A DNA stretch of 64,000 nucleotides, from positions 1-64,000 of the forward strand of contig JAYQON010000001.1 of the NCBI GenBank assembly GCA_038144835.1, written 5' to 3'. This document shows positions 41,832-50,692 of the stretch, in pieces. The stretch's first letter is position 1, and every line of letters starts with the position of its first letter. The notes under the pieces were generated by a model, which saw only the letters and a program-made list of their open reading frames with translations, did no database searches and had not been told where the DNA came from. The translations under genes and the position numbers were made by a program. Source of the DNA: JALHOQ01 sp038144835 (GTDB taxonomy: Bacteria; Bdellovibrionota; Bdellovibrionia; Bdellovibrionales; UBA1609).

Positions 41832-42812
41832 GTGAAAAAAGTTTTGGTTACCGGCGTAGCCGGTTTTATCGCTGCAGAGACAACGAGTCAGCTGGTGAGC
41901 TCGGGCGTGGAAGTTGTAGGAGTCGATAATTTAAACAACTACTACGATCCGCGATTGAAGCAATATCGTCTCGACAATCTCAAAAAGAGGTTCTCTGTTG
42001 AGTTTCATCATCTTGATATCGAAAATTATCAAGGTTTGGAGAAGATATTTAAAACCCATCGTTTTGATGCAGTTTTAAACCTCGCAGCGCGTGCGGGAGT
42101 GCGGTACAGTCTTGTTAATCCCAACGTATATTTCAGTACTAATTTGATGGGAACGTTAAATCTCCTTGAGCTCATGCGGGCGTACTCAGTCCCCAAGATA
42201 GTTTTGGCTTCGACGTCATCGTTGTATGCAGGAGAGGCCATGCCGTTTTCTGAGAATTCTTCAGTCAATCGACCCATTTCACCCTATGCAGCTTCTAAAA
42301 AGGCAGCTGAACAGCTTTGTTACACGTACAGCTTTCATTATGGGCTGGATTGCTCAGTTCTGCGGTATTTTACGGTTTATGGGCCTGCTGGCCGACCAGA
42401 TATGAGTATTTTGCGATTCATTAAATGGGTTGATACGCAGCAAGAACTTACGCTTTACGGAGATGGAGAACAGAGTCGGGATTTTACCTATGTCGAAGAC
42501 ATTGCGCGCGGGACGATATCTGCGGCTCGCCCACTGGGGTATGAGATCATTAATCTTGGAGGGGGGCGCGCGCCTGTAACGCTGAATCAAATTATCCGTT
42601 GGATTGAAGATGGCCTGGGCAAGAAAGCCAGGGTTGTCCAAAAAGCTGCACAAAAAGCTGACATGGTAGATACACAGGCAGATATCAGTAAGGCCTATCG
42701 TATCCTTGAATGGTCTCCCCAAGTTGATGTCCCCGAAGGACTTCGACGAACTATTAACTGGTATTTAGAAAACCGCGACTTCATTGCCAAAATAAATTTG
42801 GACGAAAACTAA
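41832..42812 (+). CDS. NAD-dependent nucleotide-sugar epimerase (UDP-glucuronate 4-epimerase type)
   Basis: 326 residues from GTG 41832. Short-chain dehydrogenase, extended class. Cofactor motif GVAGFIA (8-14), Ser129/130 in LASTSSLYAG, catalytic Tyr152 and Lys156 (PYAASKKAAE), and RYFTVYGPAGRPDMSILRF, a segment typical of UDP-glucuronate 4-epimerases. It would supply galacturonate-type sugars for the cell surface. I prefer GTG 41832 (GGAAG four bases before) to a TTG at 41811. Ends overlapping the convergent deaminase gene by four bases (42809-42812). Confidence 0.88.
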   Translation: MKKVLVTGVAGFIAAETTSQLVSSGVEVVGVDNLNNYYDPRLKQYRLDNLKKRFSVEFHHLDIENYQGLEKIFKTHRFDAVLNLAARAGVRYSLVNPNVYFSTNLMGTLNLLELMRAYSVPKIVLASTSSLYAGEAMPFSENSSVNRPISPYAASKKAAEQLCYTYSFHYGLDCSVLRYFTVYGPAGRPDMSILRFIKWVDTQQELTLYGDGEQSRDFTYVEDIARGTISAARPLGYEIINLGGGRAPVTLNQIIRWIEDGLGKKARVVQKAAQKADMVDTQADISKAYRILEWSPQVDVPEGLRRTINWYLENRDFIAKINLDEN

Positions 42813-44122
42813 AGCCTATGAATAAGTTTTTTAAGTTCAAGTCGCGCATTCATAATGGTATTTTTTTGATTAAACTTCTGGTGTTTTCCTTTTCTGACGA
42901 TAGCGTGGCCATCAATCCAGACATCGCTCACGTCTCGACCAGAACACGAATAAACCAAGGCTGAATAGGGGTCCTCCACAGTGGCTAACGTGGGATGATC
43001 TCTTCTGACAATCACAATGTCAGCGCGTTTACCGGGCTCCAGCGAACCAATTTGCTCTTCTACACCCAAAACTTTGGCGCCACCCAAAGTTGCAAGTTCA
43101 AAAGCTTCGCGTGCACAAAGGGCCCTTGGGCCAAAGATAGGTTTTTGTAATAGCGCGGCTAAACGAACTTCTACGAAAGGATCCATCATATTGTTGCAAG
43201 GCGCTCCATCTGCACCAATGCCGATCTTCATACCTTGCCGCAAATAATCTGTTATGTGGGCAATGCCACTGGCTAGTTTAAGGTTCGAACTGGGGCAATG
43301 GGCAAGACCTGATCGGGCTTTTATCATTGCGCGAACTTCGCTTTTGCTCAGATGAATGCCATGGGCAATAACGGCTTTCTCATTCAGGCAGCCAATATGC
43401 TTGAGGTATTGCACATTGTTCATTCCTGTGCGTTTTTTTACTAGAGCGACTTCACTTTTGTTTTCTGAAGCATGAGTGTGGAAAATCAATCCATGTTTGT
43501 CTTGCAACTCACGGGCTTTGACCAACATTTCTTCAGTACAGGAGATGACAAACCTTGGGCTGATTGCATATTGAATGAGAGGCGTCTTCAAATGCCATTC
43601 ACGAATGAGTTTTTCACAGTAGGCTATCGTGTCGAGTGTTGGGCGGTAAAGAGGACCAGCGCTGTCTTTTCTGTCCATCAAGCAGTTGCCGCCCCAATAG
43701 CGCATACCTGATTTTTGCGCTTCTGCGAAGACGACTTCGTGAAGTCTTACAGTGCCCATGTCCAAAACTGAAGTTGTCCCTAAAAGCTGCATTTCCATAA
43801 GTCCCAGGCGGGCAGAGGCACCTAGGCTGTCCCGATTGTGAGCATGTTCGAAAGGCCAAATTCGTTTTTTCAGCCAGTCCAAAAGTTCAAGATCGTCAGC
43901 GAGTCCGCGAAAAAGTATCTGGCAGAGATGGGTATGAGTCTGAATTAAACCAGGTATTACGAAACCATCATGAGCGTCGACAATATTTTCATTGCTTTGT
44001 GGATTGAGTTGCTTGGCAAGGCCAATGATTTCACCGTTTTTAAAACGCAGGTCGCCTTTAAAAACCTGGCGTTTGGTGTTCATGGTTACAAGAATTCCAT
44101 TGCGGATTAACGTTGATCTCAT
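42809..44122 (-). CDS. metal-dependent amidohydrolase, MtaD/TrzA type (nucleoside or purine deaminase)
   Basis: 437 residues. Deaminase of the family that includes S-adenosylhomocysteine/methylthioadenosine deaminase, 5'-deoxyadenosine deaminase and guanine deaminase. Metal ligands are seen: HTHLCQ (HxH), FHTHASENKSE, VIAHGIHLS, and IGADGAPCNN (Asp). The motif LAHCPSSNLKLASGIAHI is diagnostic of this branch. The exact substrate cannot be read from the sequence, but its place as the last gene of a deoC-deoA-punA operon favours an adenosine-type or purine substrate. ATGA overlap with punA. Confidence 0.82.
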   Translation of the reverse strand: MRSTLIRNGILVTMNTKRQVFKGDLRFKNGEIIGLAKQLNPQSNENIVDAHDGFVIPGLIQTHTHLCQILFRGLADDLELLDWLKKRIWPFEHAHNRDSLGASARLGLMEMQLLGTTSVLDMGTVRLHEVVFAEAQKSGMRYWGGNCLMDRKDSAGPLYRPTLDTIAYCEKLIREWHLKTPLIQYAISPRFVISCTEEMLVKARELQDKHGLIFHTHASENKSEVALVKKRTGMNNVQYLKHIGCLNEKAVIAHGIHLSKSEVRAMIKARSGLAHCPSSNLKLASGIAHITDYLRQGMKIGIGADGAPCNNMMDPFVEVRLAALLQKPIFGPRALCAREAFELATLGGAKVLGVEEQIGSLEPGKRADIVIVRRDHPTLATVEDPYSALVYSCSGRDVSDVWIDGHAIVRKGKHQKFNQKNTIMNARLELKKLIHRL

Positions 44123-44943
44123 AAGAGCGGTTTGATGGATCGGGTAAATCTAGTCAATACCCGTCTGAATTTTTTCTCAGCTAGGCTCGCGGCTTCTTTC
44201 ACTTCATCATGGGTCAACTTTTTCTTGTGCAGACCAGTTCCTAGGTTTGTGATTAAACTCAGACCGGCAACGCGCAGGCCGGCGTGTCGGGCGGCAATGA
44301 CTTCCGCGACTGTTGACATACCCACGGCATCACCGCCAATTTTACTAAAGAAGCGAATTTCAGCGGCAGTTTCATAGGTGGGTCCGAGAACTCCAACGTA
44401 AACGCCCTGGTGATGTCGCACCTTCTCTTTGACGAGAGCTTTCTTGAGTAGCGAGCTCAATTGATTGTCGTACGGCTCAGTCATATCCACAAAGCGAGGT
44501 CCTAACGCCGAATTATGGCCACGCAAAGGGTTATCTCCCGTCATATTGATATGGTCGCGGATAAGCATGAAGTCTCCAGGCCGCATTTTTCGTAACAGGC
44601 CTCCTGCGGCATTGGTCACGGTCAAAAAACGAACCCCCAATCTCGCAAGCGTGCGCACGGGATAAACGACCTGCTGAGGGCTAAGGCCTTCATACGCATG
44701 CAAACGGCCGAGCATAACTGCAACTGATACGCCCTCAATTTGACCGAGCACCAATTTTCCTGGATGGCCTTCAATTGTTGAGCCATTAAAGTGCGGCAAT
44801 TCATTGAATGCAAACTCATGACTTATGGAAATTTCTTTGGCGAAACCAGAAAGCCCCGACCCCAATATAAATCCGAGCTGTGGCTTTACGTTGATGCGTT
44901 TTTTTATGTATTTTAAGGTTTCATTTAATTGAGAATCTATCAT
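44119..44943 (-). CDS. punA: purine-nucleoside phosphorylase (trimeric type)
   Basis: Splits (deoxy)inosine or (deoxy)guanosine into base and (deoxy)ribose-1-phosphate. 274 residues. Motifs: phosphate loop GFILGSGLSGFA, HFNGSTIEGHPGKLVLG, LTVTNAAGGLLRKMRPGDFMLIRDHINMTGDNPLRG, and the base site GPTYETAAEIRFFSKIGGDAVGMSTVAEV with the Glu typical of low-molecular-mass PNP. It is coupled by ATGA overlaps to deoA upstream and the deaminase gene downstream. Confidence 0.95.
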   Translation of the reverse strand: MIDSQLNETLKYIKKRINVKPQLGFILGSGLSGFAKEISISHEFAFNELPHFNGSTIEGHPGKLVLGQIEGVSVAVMLGRLHAYEGLSPQQVVYPVRTLARLGVRFLTVTNAAGGLLRKMRPGDFMLIRDHINMTGDNPLRGHNSALGPRFVDMTEPYDNQLSSLLKKALVKEKVRHHQGVYVGVLGPTYETAAEIRFFSKIGGDAVGMSTVAEVIAARHAGLRVAGLSLITNLGTGLHKKKLTHDEVKEAASLAEKKFRRVLTRFTRSIKPLL

Positions 44944-46253
44944 GTGATTACCTTTGCTATCAGAGGAGAGCGACTGGGCGGTTGCATTTGGATGATGAAA
45001 GAGCCACTAAGCTCCGCGTGCGCTGCTTGCGCTCTTGAATGATTGTTATGAAAAAGATGAAACAGCACATCGCCGCGCTGAACTCTTTCACCCTGCTCGC
45101 GTAGAACTTCAATCCCAGCTGAATAATCCAATTGATCCGATTGAAATTTACGGCCAGCTCCAAGGTGAATTCCCGCCAGCCCCATTTTCTCCAGATTCGT
45201 GAAGCACAAATATCCTTCATTCTGAGCGCGAACTTCTTCCTGATAGCGGCTTTTGGGAAGCCCGCATTCTAGGTTTGCACCTTGAGCAATACACATTTCG
45301 GAAAATTTTTTGAGTGCAGATCCATTGTTGAGAAGCTCTACCGCCAACGAGCGAGCCGATTTAAGGTCGGTGGATTTGCCACCTAAAAAAATCATGTGGG
45401 CAGCTAGTTCAAGGGTGAGTTGTATAATATCACTATATCCTTTACCTTCAACCGGTGCGGACTTACCTTCCATGATATCAAGACATTCGCGGACTTCCAG
45501 AGCGTTGCCAATAAATCTTCCCAAAGGCTCATCCATGCGAGTAATCAGAGCCCGAGTTTTTTTTCCGGATTGAGTACCGATGGAACACAAGGTCTGTGCG
45601 AGGAGTTCAGCCTCGGCAAGGTTTTTCATGAAAGCGCCAGAACCAAATTTGACATCCAAAAGCAAAGCAGACATTCCTTCAGCGAGTTTTTTGGACATAA
45701 TGCTGCCGCAAATTAAAGGAAGAGAATCTATTGTCCCTGTGACGTCACGAAGGGCGTAAAGTTTACGGTCGGCTGGACACATTTCTTTGGTCTGACCGTT
45801 GATGGCACAGCCAATTTTTTCCAACTGGCTTTGAAAGTGATGTAGGTCCATTTGTACATTGAAACCTGAAATGCTCTCAAGTTTATCTAAGGTGCCTCCA
45901 GTGTGCCCCAAGCCTCGGCCAGCCATCATGGGAACGGGAATCCCCGCAGCAGCCACGAGAGGAGCTAGAATAAGGCTAGTTTTGTCGCCCAGCCCACCAG
46001 TGCTATGCTTGTCAACAGTCATGCCCAAAGCACTTAAGTCCAGAACAACACCAGAGTCGCGCATTTCCTGGGTGAGCCAAACCGTTTCACGTTCGCTCAT
46101 GCCTCGCAGACAGACAGCCATGAGCCAGGCGGCCATTTGGTAATCTGGAATTTGGTCATGAGTGAATCCTTGGATTAAAAAATTCAATTCTTCACGTGTG
46201 TGTTCGCCAGCAAAACGCTTTTTACGGATAATTTGTGAGGGAAGAAAGTCCAT
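44940..46253 (-). CDS. deoA: thymidine / pyrimidine-nucleoside phosphorylase
   Basis: 437 residues. Splits thymidine or deoxyuridine into base and deoxyribose-1-phosphate. Key sequences: VDKHSTGGLGDKTSLILAPLVAAAGIPVPMMAGRGLGHTGGTLDKLESI (phosphate and substrate sites), ALRDVTGTIDSLPLICGSIMSKKLAEG, LLDVKFGSGAFMK. Length suits both thymidine and pyrimidine-nucleoside phosphorylases. Its ATG shares a base with the deoC stop (TAATG) and its stop overlaps punA by four bases. With deoC it gives the route from DNA breakdown products to acetaldehyde and glyceraldehyde-3-phosphate, needing a phosphopentomutase from elsewhere. Confidence 0.95.
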   Translation of the reverse strand: MDFLPSQIIRKKRFAGEHTREELNFLIQGFTHDQIPDYQMAAWLMAVCLRGMSERETVWLTQEMRDSGVVLDLSALGMTVDKHSTGGLGDKTSLILAPLVAAAGIPVPMMAGRGLGHTGGTLDKLESISGFNVQMDLHHFQSQLEKIGCAINGQTKEMCPADRKLYALRDVTGTIDSLPLICGSIMSKKLAEGMSALLLDVKFGSGAFMKNLAEAELLAQTLCSIGTQSGKKTRALITRMDEPLGRFIGNALEVRECLDIMEGKSAPVEGKGYSDIIQLTLELAAHMIFLGGKSTDLKSARSLAVELLNNGSALKKFSEMCIAQGANLECGLPKSRYQEEVRAQNEGYLCFTNLEKMGLAGIHLGAGRKFQSDQLDYSAGIEVLREQGERVQRGDVLFHLFHNNHSRAQAAHAELSGSFIIQMQPPSRSPLIAKVIT

Positions 46254-46933
46254 TAATAACCTCCTTCAACAACACCGTCACTGAGCAAGCTCACTCCCGA
46301 GCTGGTGCCGATACGGTTCGCTCCAGCTTGCACCATATTAATCAGTGTTTGTTTGTCACGAATGCCCCCGCTCGCTTTAACTCCAAATGTTTCGCCGACG
46401 GCCTCGCGCATGAGTCTAACATGTTCGACTCTGGCTCCACCAACACCAAACCCGCTTGATGTTTTAACAAAATGGGCGCCGCCTTGAATGACGAGATTGC
46501 ACGCGCGCACGATTTCTGTGTCGCTCAACGAAGCACTTTCCAAGATAACCTTGACGGTTTGGCCATTAGCCGCTTGCACAACAGCTCGGATATCGTTTTC
46601 AACGGTTTCGTTATCACCTTCCTTAAAAGCGCCAAGGTTCATTACCATATCGATTTCCGTGGCACCTTCGGCAATCGCCGTTTCTGTCTCGACGGCTTTT
46701 ACATGACTGCAATTCGCGCCTAGAGGAAAACCAACAACCGTGCAAACCTTAATAGGTGAATTCCTTAATAGGTCCGCGGCTAAGCGGACACGGAAGGGTT
46801 GAATGCAAACGCTGGCAAAACCAAAATTCAACGCTTCAGCACATAGTTTTTTGATGTCGTTGCTCGAAGCCTCTGGCTTAAGAAGAGTGTGATCGATAAG
46901 CGCGGCGAGCGCGCCTTGCGTTAAGCGAGGCAT
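46253..46933 (-). CDS. deoC: deoxyribose-phosphate aldolase
   Basis: 226 residues. Cuts 2-deoxyribose-5-phosphate into acetaldehyde and glyceraldehyde-3-phosphate through a Schiff base on lysine. Active-site sequence GAHFVKTSSGFGVGGA contains the Schiff-base lysine; the second lysine is in VKASGGIRD; the start IDHTLLKPEAS is typical. Behind AAGGA at the ATG 46933. First gene of the operon; 44 bases separate it from the divergent acyP, and the promoter must lie there. Confidence 0.96.
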   Translation of the reverse strand: MPRLTQGALAALIDHTLLKPEASSNDIKKLCAEALNFGFASVCIQPFRVRLAADLLRNSPIKVCTVVGFPLGANCSHVKAVETETAIAEGATEIDMVMNLGAFKEGDNETVENDIRAVVQAANGQTVKVILESASLSDTEIVRACNLVIQGGAHFVKTSSGFGVGGARVEHVRLMREAVGETFGVKASGGIRDKQTLINMVQAGANRIGTSSGVSLLSDGVVEGGY

Positions 46934-46977
46934 AAAGTCCTTTCAAAACAGCGGTCCGCATCCTAATTTGAATAGGA

Positions 46978-47265
46978 ATGGGTAACCCTACAAAACACTA
47001 CTTGATTTCTGGCCGAGTTCAAGGGGTTGGGTTCCGTGCTCACACTCAGCGTTGGGGACTCAAGCTGAAGCTCTTGGGTTGGGTGCGCAATTTGAGTGAT
47101 GGCCGCGTGGAAGCCTTGGCGCGAGGATCGGCGGGAGCTTTATTGCAATTCGAACGGCACTTACGGCAGGGTCCAGCGAGGGCTTCCGTGATCAGCTTAG
47201 AAATTACAGACTGGGATGGTCATGAAGAACTCCCCGAATTCGAAGTGAGAAAGGACGGCATTTAG
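46978..47265 (+). CDS. acyP: acylphosphatase
   Basis: 95 residues, usual size (about 90). Splits acyl phosphates. The signature GRVQGVGFRAHTQRWG contains the catalytic arginine, and NLSDGRVEALARGS the catalytic asparagine. A TAGGA overlaps the ATG, too close to serve as a normal ribosome-binding site; an optimum site is not visible. Followed by a small gene after 2 bases, in the same direction. Confidence 0.93.
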   Translation: MGNPTKHYLISGRVQGVGFRAHTQRWGLKLKLLGWVRNLSDGRVEALARGSAGALLQFERHLRQGPARASVISLEITDWDGHEELPEFEVRKDGI

Positions 47266-47267
47266 TC

Positions 47268-47699
47268 ATGTTGCAAATAATCTTAAAGCGGTTTTTATGT
47301 TTGAGTTTAGCGGTTGGGATGTCTCCTGTTTTTGCGCAAATGACATCAAAGGGTCGAGAGGCAGGGTCAAAGGGCCCAAGAAAACAAATAACAACGATCG
47401 TTTTTGCCGGCCTTGCAGGGGCCGTTCTAGGTCTATCGACTCTGAGCTTTTATGGACGTCCGCAAGATAAGTTGTCTAATATTGCGGTAGGTTTTGCCGT
47501 GGGTGTGATTGGCGGGACTGCCTTTACAACCTTTCAAGCGGCCACAAATCCGCGAGAATTTTATAATCGCAATGAATATCCAGGAACACAGGACATAGCC
47601 TTCGCCGATCGTTCCTCAGCCCAAACACTTGGGCTACTCGATACGGCTAGACCAAGCCTAGCAGCATCGCCAGTTTTTTCTCTGAGCTTTGTATTTTGA
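47268..47699 (+). CDS. small exported protein of unknown function
   Basis: 143 residues. Signal peptide MLQIILKRFLCLSLAVGMSPVFAQ (cleavage near 24), then a basic stretch (SKGREAGSKGPRKQ) and two hydrophobic glycine-rich segments (TTIVFAGLAGAVLGLSTLSF and IAVGFAVGVIGGTAFTTFQAA), which resemble two membrane helices. The C-terminus PVFSLSFVF ends in Phe, as outer-membrane proteins do. No family known. Immediately downstream of acyP, so probably co-transcribed; a function link is not implied. Converges on pilT, six bases between stops. Confidence 0.65.
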   Translation: MLQIILKRFLCLSLAVGMSPVFAQMTSKGREAGSKGPRKQITTIVFAGLAGAVLGLSTLSFYGRPQDKLSNIAVGFAVGVIGGTAFTTFQAATNPREFYNRNEYPGTQDIAFADRSSAQTLGLLDTARPSLAASPVFSLSFVF

Positions 47700-47705
47700 T
47701 CTCTT

Positions 47706-48872
47706 TTAAGGTTTGCGCTTCAATAAACCGGTTACACCCTTGTCGTCGCTCACGCTGGTGATTTTGAGATTTGAGTTACCAGCAACGGAGCCTGATCGCA
47801 GCGTCACTTGGGTTCCCCCAGACATGGATTCCGTTTTTCGCTCTTTTTTGCCTAAGAAGATATCAGCCAATTGTTTATCAACTCGTCCTTCAGAGACCAG
47901 CCTGCCGAGGTGATATTCAAAGGTCATCATTCCCAATTCCATCTGTGTTTGCATTATGGATGGCACCTGGTGGGTTTTACCTTCGCGTACCAGATTGGCA
48001 ACGGCATGGGTGTTAGTTAACACCTCAAAGGCAGCAACGCGACCGGGTTTGTCGGCGCGAGGAAAAAGATTTTGCGCAACGACTCCACGCAGACTTTCAG
48101 AGAGCATCACGCGAATTTGGGCCTGTTGACCTTCGGGAAATACGTCGATGATGCGATCAATGGTCTTGGCGGCATTGTTGGTGTGTAGGGTGCCGAACAC
48201 AAGATGCCCCGTCTCGGCGGCAGTCATCGCGAGCTGAATAGTTTCAAGGTCGCGCAATTCTCCTACAAGAATAATATCTGGGTCTTCGCGGAGAGCGGCG
48301 CGTAGGGCATTTGAAAAAGATTTGGTATGACTCGAAACCTCTCTCTGATTGATCAGTGACATCTGATTCTCATGGACGAATTCAATTGGATCTTCGATTG
48401 TGATGATATGTTCTTTGCGAGTGGTGTTGATTTCATGAATTAAGGCTGCGAGAGTCGTGGATTTTCCAGAGCCAGTCGGGCCAGTCACTAAGACGAGGCC
48501 ACGTGGCGTATCGATCAAATCCAGGATGGATTTAGGCAAATTCATGTCTTTAGCGCTACGAATAAGTTCAGGAATGACGCGAAAGACGCCGCCCATTCCG
48601 CGCCTTTGCATGAACACATTTACGCGAAAACGACCGGTACCAGGAACTTGATAACTGGTGTCGAGCTCCCAATTTTCTAGCAAATTACGTTTTTGTTTGT
48701 CGTTGAGAATCTCAAAGATCAGGGACTGGATAGCGTCGTTTTCTAGTGGGGGATGATTGAGTTGTACCATTTCGCCGTGAATTCGAAAAAAGGGCGACGA
48801 GCCCGCAGACAGGTGCATATCCGAGGCGTTCTGCTGGACCATTAATCTAAACAGTTTATCTATTTCGGCCAT
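47706..48872 (-). CDS. pilT: type IV pilus retraction ATPase PilT
   Basis: 388 residues. Hexameric AAA-type motor that pulls in type IV pili for twitching movement. The start MAEIDKLFRLMVQQNASDMHLSAGSSPFFRIHGEM is typical. Walker A GPTGSGKSTTLAALIHEI, Asp box ITIEDPIEFVH, Walker B DIILVGELRDLETIQLAMTAAETGHLVFGTLHTN (with the AIRNLIRE-type region MLSESLRGVVAQNLFPR). The C-terminal tail carries extra residues (MSGGTQVTLRSGSVAGNSN) past the usual 345. Other pil genes are absent from the window. Alone between convergent unknown gene and divergent rng. Confidence 0.95.
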   Translation of the reverse strand: MAEIDKLFRLMVQQNASDMHLSAGSSPFFRIHGEMVQLNHPPLENDAIQSLIFEILNDKQKRNLLENWELDTSYQVPGTGRFRVNVFMQRRGMGGVFRVIPELIRSAKDMNLPKSILDLIDTPRGLVLVTGPTGSGKSTTLAALIHEINTTRKEHIITIEDPIEFVHENQMSLINQREVSSHTKSFSNALRAALREDPDIILVGELRDLETIQLAMTAAETGHLVFGTLHTNNAAKTIDRIIDVFPEGQQAQIRVMLSESLRGVVAQNLFPRADKPGRVAAFEVLTNTHAVANLVREGKTHQVPSIMQTQMELGMMTFEYHLGRLVSEGRVDKQLADIFLGKKERKTESMSGGTQVTLRSGSVAGNSNLKITSVSDDKGVTGLLKRKP

Positions 48873-48951
48873 GTAAAATCTTTCGGAAATATCGCGACTT
48901 TACTTAATGAGCGAACTTGTAGCCGGCTCTAAGTTTGTATAAGCTGCGGCC

Positions 48952-50514
48952 ATGTCCGCAGAAATTTTGATAAATGTGCGCCCAAATCTGACCCGAGTCG
49001 CCTATGTTGATGACGGGATCCTTAACGATCTTAAGATAGAGCGCAGAGGTTCACCTACCTTGGTAGGGTCCATATACAAAGGTCGAGTGGTTCGCGTGCT
49101 CCCAGGGATGCAAGCCGCTTTTGTCGACATTGGGTTGGAGCGAGCCGCATTTTTATATGTGGCGGACGTGAGGGCCGACTTAGATTCAAACTCAAACCTG
49201 TTTGTCGATCATGAAGATCAAGGCAGCGAGAATGAGCGTTCTGACCAGGACGATAGCGGTGCGACCTTGGCTTCCCCGGCTCCCATTCAAGATCTCTTGC
49301 ATGAGGGCCAGATCATAATGGTTCAGGTAGCCAAAGATCCTTTGGGCACAAAGGGAGCTCGTATAACCACGCATATTTCCCTCGCTGGTCGTCACTTGGT
49401 GTATATGCCCACCCTTATCCATTTAGGTGTCTCTCGCCGGATCGCAGACGAAAATGAACGTCATCGCTTGTTGTCGATCATGGAAAGCCTTAAGCCTGAA
49501 GGGGGCGTTATTATCCGCACGGCTTGCGAGGGAGCATCTGCCGAAGCCTTGTCTGCGGATTTGGATTACCTCAATCGCATTTGGAGTGAAGTTGAAAAGG
49601 CTTATGAGAGACGTAAATCTCCGGGTTTGATTCATGGCGAAATCGATGTTGAGCTTCGCGCCTTGAGGGATCTGCTTAATGAACGAGTGACTAAAGTCAT
49701 TGTCGATGACTCAAAGGTTCATAAGAAGGTCGTCAATTTTATTAATCAGTTTATGCCTAAGCACGGTAAGTCAGTGGTCCAGCATTCGGGTCCACAACCA
49801 CTGTTTGATCTCTATGACCTCGACCTTGAAATCTCGCGTTCTCTGGATAGGAAAATTTGGCTCAAGTCAGGTGGATACATTGTCATTGATGAGGCTGAAG
49901 CCCTGGTCGTCATTGATGTAAACACGGGTCGGTATGTGGGCAAGAAGGACCTTGAGGACACCATTCTTAAAACTAACCTTGAGGCCATCAAAGAGATTGT
50001 CCATCAGTTGCGAATACGTAATTGCGGCGGCATCATAATCATTGATTTCATTGATATGGAAAAGACAGTTCACCGCGAAAAGGTCCTTAATCAGCTACAG
50101 ATTGAGCTCCAAAATGACTTGGCTAAAACCGCAGTGGTGTCCATGTCTGAACTGGGTTTGGTGGAAATGACCCGCAAACGTACGCGTCCCAGCCTTGTTT
50201 CTTCGCTTTGTGAACCTTGCTCTTACTGTGAGGGCAAGGGCTATATAAAGCGAAAGAGCACCGTGGCCCAGGAGATCTTTGTTGCGCTGGAACGAGAAGT
50301 TTTGCGCGGCAAGGCAGGAACTAACGCCATAGTTCACTGTCACAGTGCTGTTGCCGATTGGATTTATGCGGAGGAGCAGGAAACACTGGAGGCCATAGAA
50401 GCAAAGATTCAGCGGCCAGTCATTTTTAAGGTTGAGCCCAATTATCACATCGAGCAATTTGAGATTTATTCGCAGCTTCCTATTCCTCAGGGTCCTGTTC
50501 AGGCGGGGAGCTAA
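48952..50514 (+). CDS. rng: ribonuclease G/E
   Basis: 520 residues, so RNase G rather than RNase E (no long C-terminal scaffold). Endonuclease for 16S rRNA 5' maturation and mRNA decay. S1-like RNA-binding domain near residues 36-130 (GSIYKGRVVRVLPGMQAAFVDIGLERAAFLYVADV), an insert with acidic residues (DHEDQGSENERSDQDDSG), the 5' sensor, the DNase I-like catalytic part with the two metal aspartates (VIDVNTGRYVGKKDLEDTI and IIIDFIDM), and the zinc-link SLCEPCSYCEGKGY. The 178-base gap to rplU holds a hairpin. Confidence 0.95.
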   Translation: MSAEILINVRPNLTRVAYVDDGILNDLKIERRGSPTLVGSIYKGRVVRVLPGMQAAFVDIGLERAAFLYVADVRADLDSNSNLFVDHEDQGSENERSDQDDSGATLASPAPIQDLLHEGQIIMVQVAKDPLGTKGARITTHISLAGRHLVYMPTLIHLGVSRRIADENERHRLLSIMESLKPEGGVIIRTACEGASAEALSADLDYLNRIWSEVEKAYERRKSPGLIHGEIDVELRALRDLLNERVTKVIVDDSKVHKKVVNFINQFMPKHGKSVVQHSGPQPLFDLYDLDLEISRSLDRKIWLKSGGYIVIDEAEALVVIDVNTGRYVGKKDLEDTILKTNLEAIKEIVHQLRIRNCGGIIIIDFIDMEKTVHREKVLNQLQIELQNDLAKTAVVSMSELGLVEMTRKRTRPSLVSSLCEPCSYCEGKGYIKRKSTVAQEIFVALEREVLRGKAGTNAIVHCHSAVADWIYAEEQETLEAIEAKIQRPVIFKVEPNYHIEQFEIYSQLPIPQGPVQAGS

Positions 50515-50571
50515 GTCTTCGGAGTGCCTCATATTTTTGCTTCCTAAGGGACTTCGCGGGCGACTTGATGT

Positions 50572-50597
50572 AAGCCTCATCAGCGGAACTGAGGCTT
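50572..50597 (+). terminator. hairpin between rng and rplU
   Basis: AAGCCTCA (50572-50579) and TGAGGCTT (50590-50597) form an 8-base stem with a 10-base loop. Only a short T run follows, so it may be a weak terminator of rng or a leader hairpin of the rplU-rpmA transcript. Confidence 0.45.
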
Positions 50598-50692
50598 TAC
50601 TGTTGAAATCTTAAGCGGAATTATTGACTTAGGTAGGGCGGCGTGGCAATCAGATCCATTCCTATTGGAAGAGCTTTCGGAGGTTCTTAAAA

